Source of the DNA: Syntrophobacterales bacterium
Lineage (GTDB): Bacteria; Desulfobacterota; Syntrophia; Syntrophales; UBA2210
Assembly (NCBI GenBank): GCA_021163105.1
Contig: JAGGXJ010000101.1
Span: forward strand, 1-50,518
Reading direction: 5' to 3'
Length of the DNA: 50,518 bases
In this document: positions 42,992-50,168 of the stretch, in pieces
Numbering within the stretch: position 1 is the first letter of the stretch
Layout of the letters: every line of letters starts with the position of its first letter
The notes under the pieces: generated by a model
Seen by the model: the letters and a program-made list of their open reading frames with translations, nothing else
Database searches by the model: none
What the model was told of the DNA's origin: nothing
Program-made: the position numbers and the translations under genes

Positions 42992-44308
42992 AATCATTTC
43001 TCCCCTCAGAGAGTGCGTGTAGGCACGTGTGATTCTTGCCTTCACAGTTTTTCCTGTCAGACCGATATCACCCGCGATATTAACAATTTTATTGTCCCTC
43101 GTTCTGCCGGTGATATCGGCGTCATTATTCTTGCTGACGCCCTCTATAAGTACATCTTTCACAACTTCCTCAAGAGATCGGTTCTTTTCCAGACTGTGAC
43201 TTTCCTGGAGTGCCTGAAGCTCACATAACCGCGCCCTTTTAACCTCTTCTTCAATCTTTCCGTCATATTTTTCCGAGGCTGTGCCACGCCTGTCGGAATA
43301 TTTAAAAGAGAAAGTATTATCAAACCTTACTTCTTTCATAAGGTCAATAGTTTTTTGAAAGTCGCTGTCTTTCTCTCCCGGAAACCCGACAATAATATCT
43401 GACGTTATACTTATATCCGGGCATCTACTCTTTAACATATCAATCTTTTTCAGATATTCCTCCGCGGTGTATCCCCTCTTCATTCTCTTCAACACATGAT
43501 TAGAACCGGCCTGCACCGGCAGGTGAATGTGCTCACACAGATTATCAAGATCGGCAAAACAATCGGCAAGTCCCCCTGAAAGGTCTTTCGGGTGAGATGT
43601 AGTAAAGCGAATCCTGTTTATCCCATTTATTTTACTGACCATTCTCAATAATGCAGGAAAATCGGCGTCTCCGGAAAGTGTGCTGCCGTATGAATTGACG
43701 TTTTGCCCCAGAAGTGTTACCTCGCTGATGCCATTATCAGCGAGAAACCTGATTTCGTCAATTATATCTCCGCTGGTCCTGCTTTCTTCCCTTCCCCTTA
43801 CATAAGGCACAATGCAATAGGAACAGAAATTGTTACATCCCTGCATAATTGTTACGTAGGCACTCACATCTCCATCCGGAGGCAGGGTTCGAATACCCAG
43901 AGATCTTACCGACTCGTGAAAAGAGGTGTCTACAACCCGGGATTTGGTATTATTAATCTCCTCTATCATCTCGGGAAAGCGATGTATGTTATGTGTGCCA
44001 AGGACAAGATCAAGATATGGAGCCCTCTTGAAGAATTCGGTTCCATGTTCCTGGGCAAGACACCCCGCAACCCCGATAACAAGACCGGGCTTTTTCTTCT
44101 TTAACTTTCTTAATCTTCCAAGCTGACTGTACGCTTTCTGGGCCGCTTTTCCCCTCACGCTGCAGGTGTTGACAATGATAATGTCCGCCCTGCCGGCTTC
44201 ATCCGTCTTAACATATCCCGCATCGCTGAGAATCTGCGCCATCTGCTGAGAGTCATGGACATTCATCTGACATCCAAATGTACGGATATAGAATTTTCCT
44301 GTGGACAT
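42989..44308 (-). CDS. miaB: tRNA-2-methylthio-N6-dimethylallyladenosine synthase
   Basis: A radical SAM methylthiotransferase that converts i6A37 to ms2i6A37 in UNN-reading tRNAs. The 439 residues have three cysteines for the auxiliary cluster (Cys13 in FGCQMN, Cys49 in NTCSV, Cys83 in AGCLA), the radical SAM motif CNNFCSYC with Cys158, Cys162 and Cys165, YVRGREESR, TSHPKDLS, HLPVQAGSN and a C-terminal TRAM domain (about 375-436). The N-terminal FGCQMN is of the MiaB kind rather than MtaB or RimO. miaA is not in the window. Confidence 0.96.
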   Translation of the reverse strand: MSTGKFYIRTFGCQMNVHDSQQMAQILSDAGYVKTDEAGRADIIIVNTCSVRGKAAQKAYSQLGRLRKLKKKKPGLVIGVAGCLAQEHGTEFFKRAPYLDLVLGTHNIHRFPEMIEEINNTKSRVVDTSFHESVRSLGIRTLPPDGDVSAYVTIMQGCNNFCSYCIVPYVRGREESRTSGDIIDEIRFLADNGISEVTLLGQNVNSYGSTLSGDADFPALLRMVSKINGINRIRFTTSHPKDLSGGLADCFADLDNLCEHIHLPVQAGSNHVLKRMKRGYTAEEYLKKIDMLKSRCPDISITSDIIVGFPGEKDSDFQKTIDLMKEVRFDNTFSFKYSDRRGTASEKYDGKIEEEVKRARLCELQALQESHSLEKNRSLEEVVKDVLIEGVSKNNDADITGRTRDNKIVNIAGDIGLTGKTVKARITRAYTHSLRGEMI

Positions 44309-44343
44309 AAAAAATACCCGTGTGTGTTAGCAAGAATTACTGC

Positions 44344-44460
44344 TGATACACTCGCAAAAAGTCATCACTCCGGTGAAAACCGGAGTCCAGATGGTCTGCA
44401 AGTACTTGAAGAAACTGGATTCCGGCTTCCGCCGGAATGACGAAAAATGGTGTTTTCTGG
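44344..44460. repeat. MITE-like intergenic repeat C
   Basis: Left end TGATACACTCGCAAAAAGTC matches repeat A. It then has ACTCCGGT-GAAA-ACCGGAGT and ATTCCGGC-TTCC-GCCGGAAT, arranged as GTCAT...CCAG / CTGG...ATGAC, like repeat B. It lies before miaB, after the terminator of the IHF-type gene. Confidence 0.65.
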
Positions 44461-44520
44461 AGGAAAAAAGCTGGAGAAATGCAGCGACACCCCTTGATAA
44501 AAACAAAATACCCTCGGTCT

Positions 44521-44556
44521 TTAAAATCAAAAAGAGGGGGACTGCGCCCCCTCTTG
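44521..44556 (-). terminator. Rho-independent terminator of the IHF-type gene
   Basis: AAGAGGGGG (44555-44547 on the minus strand) pairs with CCCCCTCTT (44540-44532) around a 6-base loop, followed by TTTGATTTT. The nine-pair GC-rich stem with a T run is a clear terminator. Confidence 0.85.
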
Positions 44557-44622
44557 ATTGCAATATAAGCCTATGGTTAGATTTCCCGAATTTATTTACA
44601 GGAGATAAGAATATCGCCCTGG

Positions 44623-44904
44623 TTATTTCCCGGAATTTACTCTTTCCCTGAGCTCTTTACCTACCTTGAAAAAGGGTAGCTTTTTGGGTTCCACCTGTAT
44701 CGTCCCTCCTGTCTTGGGATTCCTCCCGGTATATGAGCCATAGTCTCTTACGACAAAACTCCCGAATCCCCTGATCTCTATCCTGCCCCCGTTTTTGAGC
44801 TGATCACCGAACCCATTGAAGATCAAACCTACTACATCCGCAGCCTGTTTCTCTGTCAGACCCTCTCTCTTACTCAAGGCATCTACCAATTCCGACTTAT
44901 TCAT
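44623..44904 (-). CDS. ihfB: HU/IHF-family DNA-bending protein, IHF beta-like
   Basis: A 93-residue nucleoid protein that bends DNA as a dimer. It carries the family signature GRNPKTGGTI and the IHF-beta-like RIEIRGFGSFVVRD and KELRERVN near the C-terminus. MNKSELVDALSKREGLTEKQAADV is the helical body. GAGGGG precedes the ATG at 44904, and a good promoter and terminator bracket it, so it is monocistronic. Other DNA-bending proteins of this family include the HU gene at 49515. Whether it pairs with an IHF alpha cannot be seen here. Confidence 0.9.
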   Translation of the reverse strand: MNKSELVDALSKREGLTEKQAADVVGLIFNGFGDQLKNGGRIEIRGFGSFVVRDYGSYTGRNPKTGGTIQVEPKKLPFFKVGKELRERVNSGK

Positions 44905-44978
44905 AAGACCCTCCCCTCAACTCGTCAAAATAATCTTAATAAAACCCTGCGTGGTTTTCAGCAAAGAATTTCTTTCTG

Positions 44979-45006
44979 ATATTATTTATTTTGTTATTAA
45001 AGTCAA
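44979..45006 (-). promoter_or_regulatory. Promoter of the IHF-type gene
   Basis: TTGACT at 45006-45001 and TAATAT at 44984-44979, 16 bases apart on the minus strand, in an AT-rich gap just after the rluB stop and 75 bases before the IHF-type ATG. Confidence 0.6.
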
Positions 45007-45024
45007 GATAATTTTCATCGTTTT

Positions 45025-45771
45025 TTAAATCAATTCGCTTTTGTGGCGCGATCCCGAAAGTTCAATCAGGCTCTTTATTTCTCTTTTATGCATATACCTG
45101 TATTCTCCACTCTTAAGTTCTCCGAGACTAATATCGCCAATGGCGGTTCTTATCAATCTCGCTACAGGATGATCTGTTGAATCGAAAAATCTTCTTATTA
45201 TTCTATTTCTCCCTTCAAGTATTGTCAATTCTACCCAGGAGCTTTTTCTGTTGCTCTTTTCCATGGTTGCCCAGACCGGTTTAAAGCCTCCATCTTCCAA
45301 CATGGCGCCCTTCCTGATGGCCTCAATATCCCTTTTTGTAAGGTTACCCCTGACTTTTACCATATAAGTCTTGGGTATCTTGAATGCCGGATGCTGTACC
45401 ATGTTTGAAAAATTACCGTCATTGGTCATCAAGAGCAGCCCTTCTGAATCGTAATCAAGCCTCCCGACAGGAAACACCCTCTCCGAAACATCCCTTAACA
45501 GATCGGTGACAATCGGCCTGTTCTGCGGATCTTTCAGTGTGACAACATACCCCTTCGGCTTATTCAACATCAGATATACCCGGCTTACCGCGTCCCCGGA
45601 TATAAGCCCTCCGTCAACGCGTATCTCATCGCGTGAGGCATCAGCCTTCATCCCCGGCTGAGTTATTATCTTGCCATTTAGGCTGACCCGCCCGTCCCGC
45701 ATCATCTGTTCCGCAGCGCGCCGGGATGCTATACCATACCTGGCTATTATCTTCTGAAGACGCTCTTCCAC
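45025..45771 (-). CDS. rluB: 23S rRNA pseudouridine synthase, RluB family
   Basis: An RsuA/RluB/RluE/RluF-type enzyme, most likely making pseudouridine 2605 in 23S rRNA. The 248 residues have an N-terminal S4 domain (about 1-60: RLQKIIARYGIASRRAAEQM) and the catalytic domain with LNKPKGYVVT and the aspartate Asp106 in GRLDYDSEGLLLMTND, then EGRNRIIRRFFD and VARLIRTAIGDISLGEL. The start is a GTG at 45771, six bases after scpB. The scpA-scpB-rluB linkage is widespread and supports the RluB choice over RsuA. Confidence 0.93.
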   Translation of the reverse strand: MEERLQKIIARYGIASRRAAEQMMRDGRVSLNGKIITQPGMKADASRDEIRVDGGLISGDAVSRVYLMLNKPKGYVVTLKDPQNRPIVTDLLRDVSERVFPVGRLDYDSEGLLLMTNDGNFSNMVQHPAFKIPKTYMVKVRGNLTKRDIEAIRKGAMLEDGGFKPVWATMEKSNRKSSWVELTILEGRNRIIRRFFDSTDHPVARLIRTAIGDISLGELKSGEYRYMHKREIKSLIELSGSRHKSELI

Positions 45772-45776
45772 GGGAA

Positions 45777-46298
45777 TTATTCTCCCAATTCTTTAAATTC
45801 TCTAAGCGTGGGCAAATCTGAAAGGGTTTTGAGCCCGAATGTCTCAAGAAATTTACCGGTAGTTCCATAGATCATAGGCCTGCCGGGCACATCCTTTCTC
45901 CCCACTATTCTTATAAGATTTTTCTCTAACAATCCTCTCAGGGTACCACTTATATCCACACCCCGCACTTTTTCTACCTCAGACCTCATAACGGGCTGCC
46001 TGTAAGCAACCACTGCAAGCGTTTCCATGGCGGCCGGGCTTAAAGATGCCTGCTTTTGTCCCTTCAGCTTCTGCACCCATGATCCTACCGCTTCACCAGT
46101 CCTGAACTGGTATCCCCCGGCAACTTCCTTCAGGAATATGCCTCCACTTCTCTCTTCATATTCCCTTATGAGATCATTGATTGCGAAAGAAATCTCCTTT
46201 TCCTTAACATCCTCCAGAACTCCCTCTATCCGTGAGGATGTTACAGGTACATCAGAGACAAAGATAAGAGCCTCAATTATGGCCTTCAGATTATCCAT
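45777..46298 (-). CDS. scpB: Segregation and condensation protein B
   Basis: A subunit of the SMC-ScpAB condensin complex that bridges and shapes the chromosome. The 173 residues fold as two winged helices: KAIIEALIFVSDVPVTSSRI near the start, then SPAAMETLAVVAYRQPVMRSEV and VRGVDISGTLRGLLEKNLI, then GRPMIYGTTGKFLETFGL, the classic ScpB end. Its ATG directly follows the scpA TAG, so the two are coupled. The smc gene is not in the window. Confidence 0.95.
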   Translation of the reverse strand: MDNLKAIIEALIFVSDVPVTSSRIEGVLEDVKEKEISFAINDLIREYEERSGGIFLKEVAGGYQFRTGEAVGSWVQKLKGQKQASLSPAAMETLAVVAYRQPVMRSEVEKVRGVDISGTLRGLLEKNLIRIVGRKDVPGRPMIYGTTGKFLETFGLKTLSDLPTLREFKELGE

Positions 46299-47018
46299 CT
46301 ATTTTCTCGCGAGGCATATTCTTATGGTTCCGTACGGAATCGCCTGGTATGCTTTGATTATCCTAAGTTTTACAAGTTCCAGGATAGCCAGAAAGGTATA
46401 TATCAATCTCTTGCGGTTGCCCGTGTCCTCCAAAAGATCGGTGAAGGTAAGTTCACCCCTCCTTTCCAGCTCATCCACTATATCATTTATCCTGTCGGAA
46501 AGGGACATCTTTTCGGCATCTATCTCCATTAGATCTTTTTGACCGATATCGAGACTTATTCTCCGGAAGGCTTCGACAAGTTCAAATATTCCAATTTCCC
46601 TGAGAGTCTGCTCCTCTTTCTCAAGCTCTTCTCCCGCATGATCCCTGCCAAATACATCCCGGCCAAGAATGTTCATCCTGTCCAGACCCAGTGCCGCTTC
46701 CTTGAACGTCTTATACTCCAGAAGCTGTTTAACAAGTTCTTCACGCGGATCCACATCACCTTCTTTCTCATCTTCTTCGCTGACGGGCAGAAGCATTCGT
46801 GATTTGATGTGTGTTAATGTGGCGGCTAACACCAGATATTCCCCGGCAAGGTCAAGGTTGAGGGACTTCATCGCCTCGATATATTTCATGTATTGTCTGG
46901 TTATGAGAGCAATGGGAATATCGTATATATCGACTTCGTTCTTTCTGATCAGGTAGAGCAACAGGTCGAGAGGACCTTCAAATATATCCAGCTTGATTTC
47001 ATAAGCCCCGGCCGTCAT
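46299..47018 (-). CDS. scpA: Segregation and condensation protein A
   Basis: The kleisin of the SMC-ScpAB condensin. The 239 residues start with the ScpA signature YEIKLDIFEGPLDLLLYLIR, then NEVDIYDIPIALITRQYMKY, with the kleisin helices LAGEYLVLAATLTHIKSRML and an acidic central linker. The C-terminal winged helix TFTDLLEDTGNRKRLIYTFL followed by AILELVKLRII binds the SMC head. The ATG at 47018 overlaps the trpS TGA by four bases (ATGA), joining it to trpS in one operon. Confidence 0.95.
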   Translation of the reverse strand: MTAGAYEIKLDIFEGPLDLLLYLIRKNEVDIYDIPIALITRQYMKYIEAMKSLNLDLAGEYLVLAATLTHIKSRMLLPVSEEDEKEGDVDPREELVKQLLEYKTFKEAALGLDRMNILGRDVFGRDHAGEELEKEEQTLREIGIFELVEAFRRISLDIGQKDLMEIDAEKMSLSDRINDIVDELERRGELTFTDLLEDTGNRKRLIYTFLAILELVKLRIIKAYQAIPYGTIRICLARK

Positions 47019-48001
47019 ATCTTTACGGCTTCCCTTACCTGTTCCATGGTGAGACGCGCTATTTTCGAGGCCTCCTGTACTCCATTGGCTATTATACCCC
47101 TTACATCCTCCAAGTGGCTCAGGTAATAATCCTGCCTTTCGTGTATGGGCGCCATACCATCCAGTATCCGCTCAGCGAGACGTTTTTTGCATTCAACACA
47201 CCCTATCTTGGCCTTTTTGCACCCATCTGATATCTCGTCCACCTCTGAAGAGGGCGAATATATCTGGTGAAACGCGAAGGCGTTGCATATCTCCGGCCTC
47301 CCCGGATCTTTTTTCCGCATCCTCTGTGGATCGGTAAACATGGAAGAAACCTTTTGTCTTAACACATCTCCCCGATCGCGAAGATAGATGGAATTATCGT
47401 ACGATTTGCTCATTTTTCTTCCATCAGTCCCGAGAAGCTTTGGCACTTCCGTCAGCAGGGGTTCAGGAACAGGGAATGTCTCTTTGTATAAAAAATTAAA
47501 CCTTCTCGCTATCTCTCGCGTGAGTTCCACATGCGGTAGCTGGTCCACCCCGACGGGCACGCCATATGCCTTGTACATTATTATGTCCGCGGCCTGAAGA
47601 ACGGGATATCCGAGGAAACCGAACGTCGAGATATCCTTGTCGGACAATTCCGTCTTCATCTCTTTATATGTCGGATTTCTCTCCAGCCATGCGAGGGGCG
47701 TTATCATAGAAAGTATAAGGAACAATTCGGCATGTTCCTTCACTTCCGACTGAACAAACAATGTGCTCATGGCAGGGTCCAACCCTGCGCTCAGCCAATC
47801 CACCACCATATCCAGGGCGTTTGCCTTTATAAGATCGGTGTTTTTATAGTCACTTGTCAGTGCGTGCCAGTCGGCTACAAAGTAAAAACAATCATATATG
47901 TCCTTATTCTGGATATCCACCCAATTCGCGAGAGCCCCGTGAAGATTGCCCAGATGCAGTCTCCCGGTGGGGCGCATACCACTCAAGATTCGTTTTTTCA
48001 T
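47015..48001 (-). CDS. trpS: Tryptophan-tRNA ligase, iron-sulfur type
   Basis: Charges tRNA-Trp. The 328 residues begin KKRILSGMRPTGRLHLGNLHG with the HIGH-like HLGN at 16-19, and KMSKS is at 196-200. In the C-terminal part Cys239, Cys261, Cys268 and Cys271 are spaced C-x21-C-x6-C-x2-C (CKKAKIGCVEC), close to the motif that binds a [4Fe-4S] cluster in Thermotoga TrpRS. GAGG precedes the ATG. A trpRS-scpA-scpB-rluB operon is likely. Confidence 0.95.
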   Translation of the reverse strand: MKKRILSGMRPTGRLHLGNLHGALANWVDIQNKDIYDCFYFVADWHALTSDYKNTDLIKANALDMVVDWLSAGLDPAMSTLFVQSEVKEHAELFLILSMITPLAWLERNPTYKEMKTELSDKDISTFGFLGYPVLQAADIIMYKAYGVPVGVDQLPHVELTREIARRFNFLYKETFPVPEPLLTEVPKLLGTDGRKMSKSYDNSIYLRDRGDVLRQKVSSMFTDPQRMRKKDPGRPEICNAFAFHQIYSPSSEVDEISDGCKKAKIGCVECKKRLAERILDGMAPIHERQDYYLSHLEDVRGIIANGVQEASKIARLTMEQVREAVKI

Positions 48002-48101
48002 CGTATTGCCTCAGAAAATATAATTAAGATAACTGTTTAAGAGCGGTCATATAACAAAAAAGAATGTCCCGTGTCAAACTATCAGTCTCATTTATGGTTC
48101 C

Positions 48102-48140
48102 TCTCCAATCTAATTGGAGAAGAGGATCCAAGGATTCCAG
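48102..48140. repeat. 39-base intergenic repeat, copy 2
   Basis: TCTCCAATCTAATTGGAGA (palindrome) through GATTCCAG, 37 of 39 bases identical to 11540-11578. This copy lies upstream of trpS and adjoins repeat D at 48156. Confidence 0.85.
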
Positions 48141-48155
48141 AACCCTTCTTTCTTT

Positions 48156-48300
48156 GACGGCTTCGTAAAAAATCTCCTCAAGTTGTCATCCCGACGGGTC
48201 GGGACGAGAAATCTTTACGGCGCAACACCTTGTAAATATAAGTTTTCTCCCTGCGGTCGAAATGACAGATTCGCTGATCTTGACTTTTTACGAGTTCATC
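48156..48300. repeat. MITE-like intergenic repeat D
   Basis: 145 bases bounded by GACGGCTTCGTAAAAAATC (48156-48174) and GACTTTTTACGAGTTCATC (48282-48300), near-perfect inverted ends. Inside is a TCCCGAC/GTCGGGA palindrome at 48189-48204 and CGAAATGACA. It ends 19 bases from the stop of the nucleotidyltransferase gene. Confidence 0.75.
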
Positions 48301-48318
48301 TTCTTTAACCAGTTTCAA

Positions 48319-49125
48319 CTAATCGGAAACTGATCCTATTTCATCTATCCTGCGCAACAGTCTTTTTAGCTCTTTGTGTTTTTCCCCTTTTCTGCCGACA
48401 GAGGAAAGAACACCAAGCTCGTCCAGACGCCTTACAGGCAACAGCGGGTTTTCTTCCTTTAATATAAGTCTCAGTTCCGAAGAAATCCTGTGACCCGACA
48501 ATCTTTCGATAAGACCCGCACAGACGGCATCCCGAATGAGCTTTTCAGTAATACTCTCAATCCTGAAACCAAATCTCTTCTCAAATCTGACGGCACGAAA
48601 TATTCTTGTGGGATCGTCGATAAAACTCCTTTCATGCAGAACCCTTATTAATCTCTTCTTTATGTCATTCCTTGCTTGGAAGAGGTCAAGCAATTTCCCA
48701 AACCGGTCGGGATTCAGGCTGACCGCAAGTGTGTTTATGGAAAAATCCCTTCTGAACATATCATCATTTATGGAACCGGGCACCACAAGAGGAAGCGCCG
48801 CAGGCCGTTCATAGGTCTCGGTTCTTGCCGTTGCCACATCAACCTTGAGACCATTTGGGAACACAAGGTTTGCCGTCCCGAATTTTTTGTATATGAGAAG
48901 ACGCGCATTATGGTTAACAGAAAATCCGGAGGCAAAGGTAATACCGTCTCCCTCAATGACCACATCGATATCAAGATTGTCACGCCGCAGGAACAGGTCA
49001 CGCACAAGACCCCCTACAGCATACGCGCAAAAACCCATTTCCTCCGCACAGATCCCGGCATCCCTCAACAGATTCAGGATACGCGATGGAAACTGGTCAA
49101 GTAACTCTTTGATATCCATAAGCAT
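48319..49125 (-). CDS. tRNA nucleotidyltransferase / poly(A) polymerase head domain, C-terminally short
   Basis: A 268-residue class II nucleotidyltransferase. YAVGGLVRDLFLRRDNLDID (35-54) gives the Gly-Gly and Asp52-x-Asp54 catalytic residues, EGDGITFA follows, then RRDFSINTLAVSLN and the neck-helix motif DDPTRIFRAVRFEKRFGF. GHRISSELRLILKEENPLLP begins the region that continues 150 or more residues in typical enzymes, but here a TAG comes 48 residues later. In relatives this unit is often the end of a larger DHH-CBS-polymerase protein. It may be an A-adding enzyme, a poly(A) polymerase, or a truncated gene; repeat D lies directly beyond its stop. tRNAs here encode CCA, so loss would affect only repair. 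Confidence 0.8.
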   Translation of the reverse strand: MLMDIKELLDQFPSRILNLLRDAGICAEEMGFCAYAVGGLVRDLFLRRDNLDIDVVIEGDGITFASGFSVNHNARLLIYKKFGTANLVFPNGLKVDVATARTETYERPAALPLVVPGSINDDMFRRDFSINTLAVSLNPDRFGKLLDLFQARNDIKKRLIRVLHERSFIDDPTRIFRAVRFEKRFGFRIESITEKLIRDAVCAGLIERLSGHRISSELRLILKEENPLLPVRRLDELGVLSSVGRKGEKHKELKRLLRRIDEIGSVSD

Positions 49126-49185
49126 TTTCTATATATTCCGAAGGAAACTGCAGATTAAAAGAGGACAGGAGCGGTAAACAAGATA

Positions 49186-49456
49186 CATTCATAAAAAGTT
49201 CAAAAATACCGTTTTCCGTCATTCCGGCGAAGAGGTTGTATCACAATTCCTTTTTGTCATTTCGAGCAAAGCGAGAAATCTTAATACTTAATAAACTCAA
49301 CATGTTAAGACTCCTCATCCCGATAAATCGGGATGAGGAATGACACTTTGCCCTATTGCGACACAGTTTCAAAAGCCGAAATCCAGTCTTTTAAAGTAGT
49401 TGTGAATCATCTGGACCCCGGTTTTCACCGGAATGACAACTTTTTACAAAACCGTC
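49186..49456. repeat. MITE-like intergenic repeat E, about 270 bases
   Basis: Left end CATTCATAAAAAGTTCAAAA, right end CTTTTTACAAAACCGTCAAA, of the same end type as repeat D. Inside are GTCATTCCGGCGAAGAGG, a perfect CTCATCCCGAT-AA-ATCGGGATGAG hairpin at 49314-49337, and CTGGACCCCGGTTTTCACCG with ATGAC. It fills the gap between the HU terminator and the nucleotidyltransferase gene. Confidence 0.65.
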
Positions 49457-49460
49457 AAAC

Positions 49461-49495
49461 AAAAAAATGGCCCCTGACTTTAAAGCCAGGGGCCA
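49461..49495 (-). terminator. Rho-independent terminator of the HU gene
   Basis: TGGCCCCTGGC / GTCAGGGGCCA stem (11 bases, one G-T pair) around TTTAAA, then seven T residues on the minus strand, 20 bases after the HU stop. Confidence 0.9.
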
Positions 49496-49514
49496 ATATG
49501 ATCTTCAATGACTA

Positions 49515-49784
49515 TTAGACCTTTTCAGCAAGGGTCTTACCCGCTTTGAACTTAATGACATTCTTTGCCTTGATCTGGATCTCTGCTCCGGTCTGTGGAT
49601 TTCGGCCGGTTCTTGCTTTTCTCTTCACCACTGAGAACGTGCCAAAACCGACGAGACCGAGCTTGCCGTCTTCTTTGAGTGCGGCCGTTACATTGGCAAT
49701 GTACGAATCCAGAGCTCCCGCAGCCTGTACCTTTGTTATCCCCGCATCTCCCGCAATAGCCGCTATCAATTCAGCTTTCGTCAT
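49515..49784 (-). CDS. hup: HU-family DNA-binding protein
   Basis: An 89-residue nucleoid protein that binds and bends DNA with little sequence preference. MTKAELIAAIAGDAGITKVQAAGAL is the helical body, GLVGFGTFSVVKRKARTGRNPQTGAEI the beta arm with the family signature, and NVIKFKAGKTLAEKV the end. AGGAGGAGAGG just before the ATG at 49784 is an unusually strong ribosome-binding site, fitting an abundant protein. It is monocistronic, with a strong terminator, and differs from the IHF-like gene at 44623. Confidence 0.95.
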   Translation of the reverse strand: MTKAELIAAIAGDAGITKVQAAGALDSYIANVTAALKEDGKLGLVGFGTFSVVKRKARTGRNPQTGAEIQIKAKNVIKFKAGKTLAEKV

Positions 49785-50168
49785 ATTTCCTCTCCTCCTT
49801 TTTATGGTTTTTGTAATATTTTACAAACCAGGCACCTGAAACAGGATTTACATGTAATGTCTTCAAGTACCACTCCACCCAGGCGATAATACCCGGGAAA
49901 CCTTCTCTGGAAAAACTACAGGTAAAAACACCGCAAACTCAAGCCAGCGCAACAACAGAAACAATCGTGTTATGAGGTAACATAAAGAAAATCAACAATC
50001 AAGCAAAAACTGCGGAGAATCGCCTGAAAAAACCCGCTGCCTAAAGAAGGATCTCTTCAATCAACCCTTGAGGAACAAAAAAAAGGGGCGATTAAGCCCC
50101 CTTTTTCTGTCAAGCAACTGTGCTGGTGGGTGAGGTTATCAAGGGTGTAAATCTGACCCCTCTTATCT
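49785..50168. other. Gap between pilin and HU genes
   Basis: About 384 bases. Apart from the terminator at 50077-50106 and the HU ribosome-binding site I see nothing firm. The HU promoter should lie in the left part; a TAAAAT box near 49815 lacks a convincing -35. Confidence 0.5.
50077..50106 (-). terminator. Terminator of the pilin gene
   Basis: AAAAAGGGGGC and GCCCCTTTTTTTT on the minus strand form a GC stem with A and T flanks and one bulged base; it lies about 63 bases after the pilin stop. The flanks make it usable in both directions. Confidence 0.8.

Noticed and set aside
42299-43228. 309-codon plus-strand open frame
   Set aside because: Antisense to xerC, the DUF151 gene and miaB, and spans a hairpin repeat. 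No protein-like signature.
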